Shown here: positions 1 through 5,642 of the stretch, in pieces
Position numbering within the stretch: the first letter of the stretch is position 1
How the letters are laid out: every line of letters starts with the position of its first letter
Origin: Savagea sp.
GTDB taxonomy: Bacteria > Bacillota > Bacilli > Bacillales_A > Planococcaceae
NCBI GenBank assembly: GCA_030152585.1
Contig: JASLJC010000034.1
Span: 1-6,812 of the forward strand
Direction: 5' to 3'
Length of the DNA stretch: 6,812 bases
Program-made: the position numbers and the translations under genes
The notes under the pieces: model-generated
Database searches by the model: none
Told to the model about the DNA's origin: nothing
Seen by the model: only the letters and a program-made list of their open reading frames with translations

Positions 1-617
1 TCGGACTCACTTCTATCAAATTGATTAGTTCGAGTCATGCGAGTGAAGAACTTCAATCGTCTCAAGAACTCTATCCTTTTTTACCAGTGAAAGTGACTGA
101 TCAATTACTTGAACAATTACTCCCTCACTTTGCCAACATCGAAAAATCTAGCCGACTGCCACGACGTGTACTCGCTTTGCGCATGTTGAAAATCCCTTGG
201 TTCACCATTTTAGTAGCCGTCGCTCTTTATTATTTTGAAAAACCAATGATTTTTGCACTTGGTGTGCTCGCCCTTACGTATCTATTACGTGTTCTTGATT
301 TTTATAGAACTCGTTTTGCAACAGACGGCGAACGCGTCATGTATAAAAGTGGCGCGCTATCGACATCTACAGTCATCACAACACGTCGTTATATCGTTCA
401 AGTGGAAAAAGAACATTCGATTTTCCAACAGTTTTTCGGTGTCACGTCGATCACTTTTTACAACAGACAATATACACAAACGTTACACGATGTTCCAACT
501 GATTTTGCGCATACTTTCATCGATTGGTACAAAAAACGTGCCGTCGACATAAAAAATTTTTCACCTATGCCTTATAAGGAAGAGATTGTGTTAGAAGAAA
601 ATAAAAGTAAAAAATGA
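1..617 (+). CDS. YdbT-like bPH2-domain membrane protein, 3' part only
   Basis: The reading frame is open to the left edge (first full codon at base 3), so this is the C-terminal part of a longer gene. A TTG at 21 is an internal Leu codon, since it has no ribosome binding site and the frame continues upstream of it. About 200 residues are visible. Counted from base 21, they hold a linker, two adjacent hydrophobic helices (roughly residues 57-73 and 75-92) and a soluble beta-rich part with YKSGALS, TTRRYIVQVE and FFGVTSITFY. This helix pair plus beta domain is the pattern of the bacterial PH domain (bPH2, PF03703), and the RRYIVQVE...FGV motif is typical of it. B. subtilis YdbT carries several such units in a row and is encoded next to ydbS; the present segment would be the last unit. 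The biochemical role of the family is unclear. No terminator follows the stop codon, so transcripts should run into the M-box leader. The family call is from motif recognition, and the exact orthology is less sure. Confidence 0.75.
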   Translation, partial: GLTSIKLISSSHASEELQSSQELYPFLPVKVTDQLLEQLLPHFANIEKSSRLPRRVLALRMLKIPWFTILVAVALYYFEKPMIFALGVLALTYLLRVLDFYRTRFATDGERVMYKSGALSTSTVITTRRYIVQVEKEHSIFQQFFGVTSITFYNRQYTQTLHDVPTDFAHTFIDWYKKRAVDIKNFSPMPYKEEIVLEENKSKK

Positions 618-618
618 G

Positions 619-647
619 TTGACTTTTATTTTTTCTCTTGCTACAGT
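619..647 (+). promoter_or_regulatory. SigA-type promoter of the M-box/mgtE operon
   Basis: TTGACT at 619-624 and TACAGT at 642-647 are separated by 17 bases. A TG at 639-640 adds an extended -10 (TGC before TACAGT). Transcription would start near 654, about 20 bases before the aptamer, as expected for a riboswitch leader. The -35 box begins two bases after the stop codon of the upstream gene. Confidence 0.7.
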
Positions 648-673
648 GATACACAGTTCCAAAATCACATATG

Positions 674-836
674 TTCCTCGTTAGGTGAGGTTCCTGTATG
701 AAGATAAACTACTGCCCAGAAACGTCCAAAGACGCCAACGGGTTAGCAGAAACTATCGAGTTAAGGTAGTTTTTAACGTAGCCGTAACCGTATCCAACCG
801 GTTCTCTGTCATACAGTGCTAAAGCTCTACGAAGGA
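674..836 (+). ncRNA. M-box (ykoK leader) Mg2+ riboswitch aptamer
   Basis: The stretch contains the conserved blocks of the M-box class (Rfam RF00380) in the right order. They are CGTTAGGTGAGG near the 5' end, CCTGTATGAAGATA, GTCCAAAGACGCCAA in the middle, and ATACAGTGCTAAAGCTCTACG at the 3' end. A helix forms between GTATGA (696-701) and TCATAC (809-814), and a hairpin between 750-757 and 765-772. The closing stem pairs the 674-681 region with 829-836, with one bulged A. M-box RNAs bind several Mg2+ ions and fold compactly when Mg2+ is plentiful. In Bacillus this turns off transcription of the downstream mgtE gene through a terminator. The genes downstream here (mgtE, mgtC) fit that role. I recognised the class from its conserved sequence and did no covariance search. 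Confidence 0.96.
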
Positions 837-918
837 GGCTTCTATAAAGCCGGCGTTTTTTCAATGGACTAGAATAATTCTAGTGTTTTGATGTACGCTC
901 TTTTAAAGACATCCTTCG
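830..918 (+). promoter_or_regulatory. Expression platform: antiterminator pairing of the M-box
   Basis: CGAAGGA (830-836), the 3' strand of the aptamer closing stem, is exactly complementary to TCCTTCG (912-918), most of which is the 5' arm of the terminator. The pairing can be extended by G838-C910 and by CTT (839-841) with AAG (906-908). The same bases therefore choose between aptamer plus terminator (high Mg2+, off) and antiterminator (low Mg2+, on). Between the arms sits a small hairpin with a 7-bp stem (868-874 with 878-884) and a TAA loop, which could bring the two antiterminator strands together. The pairing is read directly from the sequence. The on/off logic follows from the known class. 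Confidence 0.8.
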
Positions 919-945
919 AACAGCAAGAAGGATGTCTTTTTCTTA
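905..945 (+). terminator. Riboswitch-controlled intrinsic terminator
   Basis: A perfect 13-bp stem pairs 905-917 (AAAGACATCCTTC) with 927-939, with a 9-base loop, and is followed by a T-rich run (TTTTTCTT). It lies between the M-box and the structural genes. It should end leader transcripts in high Mg2+. It is also the first terminator met by transcripts reading in from the YdbT-like gene. Confidence 0.92.
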
Positions 946-972
946 TGAATGAATTTTAAAGGAGGTGGTGGA

Positions 973-1053
973 ATGGACATTCCGAATTGTCAGCAACAAA
1001 ATGATACAGAAGAACCTTCCCCACACTCGATGTGGAGAAGTTCTCGAATTTAG
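973..1053 (+). CDS. 26-codon leader ORF between the riboswitch terminator and mgtE
   Basis: ATG at 973 opens 26 codons ending with TAG at 1051-1053. It is preceded by AAAGGAGGTG (958-967), a full match to the anti-Shine-Dalgarno sequence with 7 bases between GGAGG and ATG, the best ribosome binding site in the window. This is the main reason to believe it is translated. The peptide has no membrane segment. It starts MDIPNC, then carries a QQQ run and an acidic/proline stretch DTEEPSP (residues 11-17), and ends with a basic Trp/Arg tail. Its stop codon overlaps the ribosome binding site of mgtE (TAGGAGG), so a terminating ribosome sits on the mgtE initiation region and translation is probably coupled. 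The ORF is in the same frame as mgtE, with only the TAG and four sense codons in between. I recognise no homologue. A leader peptide or a short coupling ORF is more likely than a free-standing functional protein. Confidence 0.6.
   Translation: MDIPNCQQQNDTEEPSPHSMWRSSRI
1011..1044 (+). promoter_or_regulatory. Hairpin inside the leader ORF, just before the mgtE ribosome binding site
   Basis: Three stacked helices form one stem: AGAAC (1011-1015) with GTTCT (1040-1044), TTC (1017-1019) with GAA (1037-1039), and CCACA (1021-1025) with TGTGG (1031-1035). There is one bulged C, one C/A mismatch and a five-base loop. The stem is not followed by a T-run, so it is not an intrinsic terminator. A ribosome translating the leader ORF would melt it. 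It ends six bases before the stop codon and ribosome binding site overlap at 1051. CCTTCC of its 5' arm could alternatively pair weakly with the GGAGG of mgtE. Confidence 0.5.
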
Positions 1054-1065
1054 GAGGATTTTCAC

Positions 1066-2046
1066 ATGACAAAATCGTTTCAACTGGAGACGACAGGGCA
1101 ATTAATGGATGAAGAGTTTATTGCCTTACGCGATTCTCTCACAATTGAACAAGCTGTACGCCATGTGCGTCAGAATGTTCAAAATAAAACAAATATTCAC
1201 TATCTTTACGTGATCGATGATGAACATATTTTACGCGGTGTCCTTTCGTTACGCGAATTGTTAAGCGCTGCTGGAGAGTTACCGATTACAGCCGTCATGA
1301 CCGAAAATGTCGTGTCATTGCCGACACATATGGACCAAGAAAAAGCAGCACGACTCTTTCAAGATTACGACTTCGTTGCGATGCCTGTCGTTAGCGACAA
1401 AGGGCGACTCGCAGGAGTCATTCACGTGGAAGAAATTTTAGACGTCATGGAACAAGAAGCGACAGAAGACTTTCATAAAATGGCACCTGTTTCATCTTTT
1501 GAAGTGAGTTTAAAAGATGCTGGCATTTCTACCCTTTACCGAAAACGTGTCGGTTGGCTCGTCATTTTAGTCTTTATGAATGTTTTTTCAGGAGCTGGAA
1601 TTGCTCATTTCGAAGATGTAATCGAAGCGAATTTAGCACTCGTTTTCTTCTTACCTTTACTCGTGGATAGTGGTGGAAACGCCGGTTCACAAGCTTCGAC
1701 ACTCGTCATTCGAGCAATGGCAATCGGTGAAGTCCGAATGCGAGATTGGATGAAAATGTTTACGAAAGAAATTTCCGTTTCTTTGTTACTCGGACTCACT
1801 ATGGCACTCGCTGTCTCAAGTGTCGGTTGGTGGCGCGGTGGACCTGATATTGCCCTCGTCGTCGCTTTAACGATGATTGCAACTGTTATTGTCGGTAGTT
1901 TAATCGGGATGAGTTTACCTTTTATTTTCAAAAAATTAAACTTAGACCCTGCAACAGCGAGTGCACCACTCATTACATCTATCGCTGATATCGTCGGTGT
2001 ACTCATTTATTTCTCAATCGCAAGTGCACTTTTACCGACAGTATAG
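1066..2046 (+). CDS. mgtE: MgtE-type Mg2+ channel/transporter, short form without N domain
   Basis: This 326-residue protein should let Mg2+ into the cell through the cytoplasmic membrane. Residues 10-70 and 75-130 form a CBS-domain pair (YLYVIDDEHILRGVLSLREL and AVMTENVVSLP...MPVVSDKGRLAGVIHVEEIL). A plug-helix region follows (EEVLD-like segment ending in EATEDFHKMA, 131-140). Five membrane helices lie at about 162-180, 189-216, 234-255, 262-288 and 297-323. The family signature GGNAGSQ is at 203-209. Asp308 in the last helix (TSIADIVG) matches the pore aspartate of MgtE. Full-length MgtE proteins have about 450 residues, with a superhelical N domain of about 130 residues before the CBS pair; here the protein starts directly at the CBS pair. 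The missing domain is not encoded nearby in another frame, because only the terminator and the small leader ORF lie upstream. The ATG at 1066 has AGGAGG at 1052-1057 at good distance. Expression is under M-box control. The gene is followed after 44 bases by mgtC. Confidence 0.95.
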   Translation: MTKSFQLETTGQLMDEEFIALRDSLTIEQAVRHVRQNVQNKTNIHYLYVIDDEHILRGVLSLRELLSAAGELPITAVMTENVVSLPTHMDQEKAARLFQDYDFVAMPVVSDKGRLAGVIHVEEILDVMEQEATEDFHKMAPVSSFEVSLKDAGISTLYRKRVGWLVILVFMNVFSGAGIAHFEDVIEANLALVFFLPLLVDSGGNAGSQASTLVIRAMAIGEVRMRDWMKMFTKEISVSLLLGLTMALAVSSVGWWRGGPDIALVVALTMIATVIVGSLIGMSLPFIFKKLNLDPATASAPLITSIADIVGVLIYFSIASALLPTV

Positions 2047-2090
2047 CTATTTTCGGTCGCACGTAAGGAAGTAGGAAGTAGGCGATCCGA

Positions 2091-2810
2091 ATGATGATCC
2101 AAGAAACATTATTTAAATTAACGTATGCGCTCATTTTAGGATTTTTTATCGGACTCGATCGTCAAATGAAACATAAACCGCTCGGTATGAAAACATCTAT
2201 GATTATGAGTGTATCGAGCGCTTTAATTACGATCGTTTCTATCCAAGCTTTTCATACGTTTGCTACGCCTGTTTTTCGAACGATGGACCCGATGCGACTT
2301 GCTGCTCAAATTGTAAGCGGCGTCGGTTTCCTCGGTGCAGGTGTCATTTTACAGAGAAGAAACGACGTTATTTCAGGGTTAACGAGCGCCGCACTCATTT
2401 GGTCTGCAGCAGGTATCGGCATCGCCGTTGCTGTAGGACTGTACGCTGAAGCGACATTTGCGACTCTTTTGTTTATTGTCGCAGTCAATGTCATTCCGTA
2501 TTTCGTAAAACGGTTAGGCCCAGACCCTTTACGACAAGATGAAATGGCCGTTAAACTATTTACGAAAAAAGACGTCCCTTTAACCGAACTCATTCAAACG
2601 ATTGAAGGTAAAACGATCACTTTACATTCTCTTACGAACGTAAGAGCCGAACCGATTGAAGTACGTCGGTTTTCGATAAAAGATTTAAACGAAGAAGAAC
2701 AATTGATCGAATTGCGGCTCATGGCCCCCGAGTCGCAACATACGACAGAGATTTACTACATGTTTAAAAAGATGGATAGTATCGCACGTGTCGAAATCGA
2801 ACGATTGTAG
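2091..2810 (+). CDS. mgtC: MgtC/SapB family membrane protein
   Basis: The protein of 239 residues has the full MgtC/SapB pattern. The first helix runs into LGFFIGLDRQ and KPLGMKTSMI (residues 16-38). Then come DPMRLAAQIVSGVGFLGAG (66-84) and GLTSAALIWSAAGIGIAVAVGLY (96-118), and five membrane helices lie in residues 4-138. The soluble C-terminal part (about 150-239) matches in size and position the ACT-like C-terminal domain of MgtC. In Salmonella, MgtC supports growth in low Mg2+ and restrains the F1Fo ATP synthase; it is not itself proven to be a transporter. Whether this Gram-positive member acts alike is inference, but its place behind an M-box and mgtE ties it to Mg2+ limitation. The ribosome binding site is poor: AGGAAG (2073-2078) lies 12 bases before ATG 2091, so coupling to mgtE or a start at the second ATG (2094) is possible. 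An in-frame TAG at 2079 excludes an earlier start. Confidence 0.92.
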   Translation: MMIQETLFKLTYALILGFFIGLDRQMKHKPLGMKTSMIMSVSSALITIVSIQAFHTFATPVFRTMDPMRLAAQIVSGVGFLGAGVILQRRNDVISGLTSAALIWSAAGIGIAVAVGLYAEATFATLLFIVAVNVIPYFVKRLGPDPLRQDEMAVKLFTKKDVPLTELIQTIEGKTITLHSLTNVRAEPIEVRRFSIKDLNEEEQLIELRLMAPESQHTTEIYYMFKKMDSIARVEIERL

Positions 2811-2823
2811 GAGGTTGATACAA

Positions 2824-3177
2824 ATGAACAAACATTGGGAAGAATATACGTACTTTTTAACGACCGACTTACGTAAGCGGAATCGAACGGCTTTTCTAAT
2901 GCGGTGGTCCCGCTTAACGAAAGACGAACAACGTCATTACATTTGGTCACTCCCTTCTCATGATCAATCCCTTTTCGGACGCGACTACCCTCATTTATTT
3001 CAACTGTTACAACGCAAAGAAAGAACGTATCCGAAATGGAAAATTGCATATTACCGAAAAAAGAAACGAGCGCGACGTGAACGACCAGCCGTTATCTCCC
3101 CTACTGATCACGTCACTTCGTTACGATCGCGCAAACTTTTTCCACACTTTGAAGTCTCTTTTATACGTACAATGTGA
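2824..3177 (+). CDS. Unknown basic 117-residue protein, third gene of the Mg2+ operon
   Basis: I do not recognise this protein. ATG 2824 is chosen because TAGGAGG (2808-2814), which contains the stop codon of mgtC, is an excellent ribosome binding site at 9 bases. A GTG at 2788 in the same frame would lie inside mgtC and has no such site. The protein is soluble, with no signal peptide or membrane helix. It is rich in Arg, Lys and aromatic residues (HWEEYTYFL at the start, PKWKIAYY at 70-77), with a strong basic patch RKKKRARRER at 78-87. The N-terminal 65 residues look helical with mixed charge, and the C-terminal 30 residues look less ordered. Stop-to-ribosome-binding-site overlap with mgtC implies coupled translation, and no promoter separates the two genes, so it should be induced with mgtE and mgtC in low Mg2+. 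The basic patch suggests binding to nucleic acid, ribosomes or acidic lipids, but this is a guess. A terminator follows 25 bases after the stop. Confidence 0.72.
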   Translation: MNKHWEEYTYFLTTDLRKRNRTAFLMRWSRLTKDEQRHYIWSLPSHDQSLFGRDYPHLFQLLQRKERTYPKWKIAYYRKKKRARRERPAVISPTDHVTSLRSRKLFPHFEVSFIRTM

Positions 3178-3202
3178 ACAATGTCACGATAAACAAAACG
3201 CC

Positions 3203-3240
3203 AAAAAGGCTTGAATTTTAAATTCAAGCCTTTTTTCTTC
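3203..3240. terminator. Bidirectional terminator between the Mg2+ operon and pepF
   Basis: A perfect 14-bp stem pairs 3203-3216 (AAAAAGGCTTGAAT) with 3222-3235, with a TTTAA loop. On the + strand it runs into TTTTTTCTT. On the minus strand the stem is followed by TTTTT, so it can also end pepF, whose stop codon lies about 30 bases away at 3266. Confidence 0.93.
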
Positions 3241-3265
3241 GATTATAATTATTTGTTCACGACTT

Positions 3266-5077
3266 TTATTTTGTTCGTAATTGGGCAGTTAATGTTTCTA
3301 ATTCTTCAACTAATGAACCGATATATTGTACCGTTTCACGTAATGGTTTATCTGTCGTAATATTAACGCCAGCCATTTGTGCCAGTTCGTCTGGACGTTT
3401 AGATCCTCCTGCTCGTAAAACGTTTAACCAATCTTCTACAGCTTGTTTTCCTTCATTTAATATACGCTGAGAAACTGTCGTTGAAATCGTTAATCCCGCA
3501 CTGTACGTATACGGATATAATCCCATATAGTAGTGTGGTTGGCGCATCCACGTTAATTCTGCACCTTCTTCTATTTCGACTGCATCTCCCCAAAACGTTT
3601 GTAATACGTCACGCTTCATTTCATTTAAAATCGATGCGTTCACGCTACCTCCTGCATCAATTCGTTCGTATACTTTTCGTTGATACGCTGCTTCAAGTAA
3701 GTGTGTTACAAAATTATGATAATACGTATTCGATACGATTGAAGCAATTACCCAACGTTTAAAGCGAAGATCTTCTGATGTTTGAAGTAAATGATTCATT
3801 AACAACATTTCATTCATCGTCGATGGTGCTTCGACGAAATACATCGAAGTACGAGCATTAAAATAGTTTTGGTGTTCGTGTGCATTTTGGAAATGTCCCG
3901 CATGACCGAGTTCGTGTGCAAGGGTAAAGACATCTTCCATCCCGCCTGTCCAACTCATTAAAACATAAGATTGGTAACCGTATGGACTTGCACAAAATGC
4001 ACCTGTCGATTTCCCAATATTTTGCGCAAAATCAATCCATCGTTCATTAAACGATGTTTCTAACATTTCTTTATAGTCGTCCCCCATCACAGCAAGTGCA
4101 TCAAGCACGTAGCGTTTTGCTTCTTCTACTGTTACTTCAGGTACGTATGACGGATCGAGCGGCGCTTTTAAATCGGCAAATGTCATTTTTTCTAATCCGT
4201 ACGTTTCTTGAATCAGTTTTGCATATTTACGCATATGAGGTGCGAGTTGTTCCATAATAATGTCGATTTGTCGGTCGTACATTTCGCGTGAGACGTCTTG
4301 GTCGAAAAGTAAATAATCAATTACAGAATCAAAGCCACGTAATGTCGCTTCTGTTTTTTCTCTTTGAATATGTAAATCATACGTTTTCGCCGTCGTATTT
4401 TCATATCGTCTTAACGTCTCGTGGAAAGTGCGGAATGCTTCGCGACGAATCGCTGTATTCGGATGTGTATCCCATTTTCCTTCAAATATGTTGTAACTCA
4501 TCGGATATGTCGTACCGTCGACTTCAAATGTCGGAAACGTAATATCTGTCAATTTCGTCGTATTGTATAACGTATACGGACCGCTAAATGTTGAGCTAAA
4601 AGCTGATAAAGCTTTCTCAACTTCTGGGTGTAACTGATGCGGTTTCCAACGCATTAATTTTTGTAAATAGTTCGCAAATCGTTGTTCACTTTGTGCGGCT
4701 TCATTTAATACTTCTGCATCTAATGCGAGCAATTCACTTTCAACGAACGATACTGCACTTTGAAACGTCGCTTGAAATGAAGCGAATCGATTACTACGCA
4801 TTTGGTGCTCTGTATTTGTCCCATCTACACTTTCAGATAAACTTGCATAAGAACCTAACGGAACGAGTGCCACGAGCAACTGTTCATATTGCGTCAAAGC
4901 GTCGATAACCGTTTCCGTATCGACAATTTTTCCTTGCCAAGCCGTTGTGAATGTTGCTACGCTTTCATTTAATTCAACGAGTGCTTTTTCATACGCTTCG
5001 TCCGACGGGAAAAGCGCACTTAAATCCCACGTTTCTTCTTCTTTTACTTCATGGCGACGTTTTAATGTTTCCGTCAT
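3266..5077 (-). CDS. pepF: Oligoendopeptidase F (M3 family zinc metallopeptidase)
   Basis: This is a cytoplasmic enzyme that cleaves short peptides. With the start chosen here it has 603 residues, the usual length for PepF. The zinc site HELGH is at residues 388-392. The third ligand, Glu416, lies in FVEAPSTMNE, at the spacing known for the M3 family. The N-terminal segment EETWDLSALFPSDEAYEKAL is the typical PepF entry, and the C-terminal HYYMGLYPYTYSAGLTIS is the conserved Tyr/His-rich stretch near the active site. The start at 5077 is preferred because AAGGAGT (5084-5090, minus strand) precedes it at about 6 bases. A second in-frame ATG at 5098 would add MKKRSGK, has no comparable site, and lies almost at the predicted transcript start. 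The gene is transcribed alone, against the Mg2+ operon and away from the DUF4870 gene. No key residue is missing. Confidence 0.96.
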   Translation of the reverse strand: MTETLKRRHEVKEEETWDLSALFPSDEAYEKALVELNESVATFTTAWQGKIVDTETVIDALTQYEQLLVALVPLGSYASLSESVDGTNTEHQMRSNRFASFQATFQSAVSFVESELLALDAEVLNEAAQSEQRFANYLQKLMRWKPHQLHPEVEKALSAFSSTFSGPYTLYNTTKLTDITFPTFEVDGTTYPMSYNIFEGKWDTHPNTAIRREAFRTFHETLRRYENTTAKTYDLHIQREKTEATLRGFDSVIDYLLFDQDVSREMYDRQIDIIMEQLAPHMRKYAKLIQETYGLEKMTFADLKAPLDPSYVPEVTVEEAKRYVLDALAVMGDDYKEMLETSFNERWIDFAQNIGKSTGAFCASPYGYQSYVLMSWTGGMEDVFTLAHELGHAGHFQNAHEHQNYFNARTSMYFVEAPSTMNEMLLMNHLLQTSEDLRFKRWVIASIVSNTYYHNFVTHLLEAAYQRKVYERIDAGGSVNASILNEMKRDVLQTFWGDAVEIEEGAELTWMRQPHYYMGLYPYTYSAGLTISTTVSQRILNEGKQAVEDWLNVLRAGGSKRPDELAQMAGVNITTDKPLRETVQYIGSLVEELETLTAQLRTK

Positions 5078-5106
5078 TTTACCACTCCTTTTCTTCATTA
5101 CTTTTC

Positions 5107-5112
5107 ATTATA
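5107..5112 (-). promoter_or_regulatory. Probable -10 box of pepF
   Basis: A perfect TATAAT is read on the minus strand from 5112 to 5107, which would start the transcript near 5100. No good -35 box is found at 16-18 bases. The nearest TTGAAT (5142-5137) is 24 bases away, too far for normal SigA contact. The placement supports ATG 5077 rather than 5098 as the translation start. Confidence 0.4.
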
Positions 5113-5151
5113 ATACAAACATTCTAAAAATGACGGATTCAACGCTTCATT

Positions 5152-5182
5152 TTGAAACTTTTTCTTCTTTTCTACGTATAAT
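5152..5182 (+). promoter_or_regulatory. Probable promoter of the DUF4870 gene
   Basis: TTGAAA (5152-5157) and TATAAT (5177-5182) lie 19 bases apart, somewhat longer than ideal. The -10 is perfect and sits 28 bases before the ATG. It is back to back with the pepF promoter region. Confidence 0.5.
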
Positions 5183-5209
5183 AATGAAACGATTACGAGG
5201 AGGAATAAC

Positions 5210-5533
5210 ATGAACGAGACGAATCGAGGGATGCAAGTCATTTTACATGCGAGTGCTTTTTTTGCACCGTATTTTGTACCGATTCTCATTTTTTTAATTG
5301 CTCAGTTCATAACGTATGACGATATTTTAAAACGACAAGCGATTCAAGCGCTTTTATTCCAACTGTTCATTACGTTAAGTTTATTTATTGCCAGTATTTT
5401 AATATGGGTATTGATCGGTTTTCTTCTCTTCCCGATTATTTTCATTATGTGGTTATACGTTCCAATTAAAGGGATTATTTATGCAATCAATGGCAATAAT
5501 TATTTTTACCCTGTCGTGAAACATTTCATTTAA
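5210..5533 (+). CDS. DUF4870 family small membrane protein
   Basis: The protein has 107 residues. It shows the DUF4870 layout: an N-terminal HASAFFAPYFVPILIFLI (residues 13-30) as the first membrane helix, a short polar loop with KRQAIQALLFQL (41-52), which is the family's most conserved stretch, then two hydrophobic segments (about 50-68 and 70-92) and a closing PVVKHFI. The family is widespread in Bacillales and distantly related to Tic20-like membrane proteins; its function is not known. AGGAGG (about 5198-5203) stands at good distance before the ATG. The gene is a single unit between its own promoter and a terminator. Nothing ties it functionally to pepF beyond the shared upstream region. 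Confidence 0.88.
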   Translation: MNETNRGMQVILHASAFFAPYFVPILIFLIAQFITYDDILKRQAIQALLFQLFITLSLFIASILIWVLIGFLLFPIIFIMWLYVPIKGIIYAINGNNYFYPVVKHFI

Positions 5534-5545
5534 GACGATACGAAT

Positions 5546-5595
5546 AAAACCTAGTCACGATTTTATTTTAATAAATCGTAACTAGGTTTTTCTTT
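5546..5595. terminator. Terminator between the DUF4870 gene and the lipoprotein gene
   Basis: AAAACCTAGT (5546-5555) pairs with ACTAGGTTTT (5581-5590). The stem continues inward, after one mismatch, with ACGATTT (5557-5563) and AAATCGT (5573-5579). On the + strand it is followed by TTCTTTT. On the minus strand it ends in TTTT, so it may also serve the converging lipoprotein gene, though less strongly. Confidence 0.88.
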
Positions 5596-5642
5596 TGTTC
5601 TACCTTTTAGCAAACAATCCATCATTCGATAATGTTTGAATC

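Noticed and set aside
1011..1060. Hairpin 1011-1044 as a second intrinsic terminator
   Set aside because: There is no T-run after the stem. The following bases are CGAATTTAGG, containing the mgtE ribosome binding site.
945..1066. mgtE as a frameshifted or truncated pseudogene
   Set aside because: The missing N domain would need about 390 bases, which do not exist between the terminator and the start. The start has its own strong ribosome binding site and all channel motifs are intact.
1605..2006. Minus-strand open frame of 133 codons opposite mgtE
   Set aside because: It lies fully inside mgtE, which is a clear family member, and it has no ribosome binding site and no recognisable domain. 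It is an antisense shadow.
2960..3214. Overlapping + strand frame of 84 codons ending in a CEQCH motif
   Set aside because: It lies in another frame within the third operon gene, has no ribosome binding site and runs into the terminator stem. The frame at 2824 has an excellent ribosome binding site.
3481..4908. Several + strand open frames opposite pepF
   Set aside because: All are antisense shadows of a well-conserved 603-residue peptidase and have no ribosome binding sites or domain features.
5078..5098. Longer pepF start at 5098
   Set aside because: The ribosome binding site is inside this extension and serves ATG 5077. The extra residues MKKRSGK are encoded by that site, and the likely transcript start is about at 5100.
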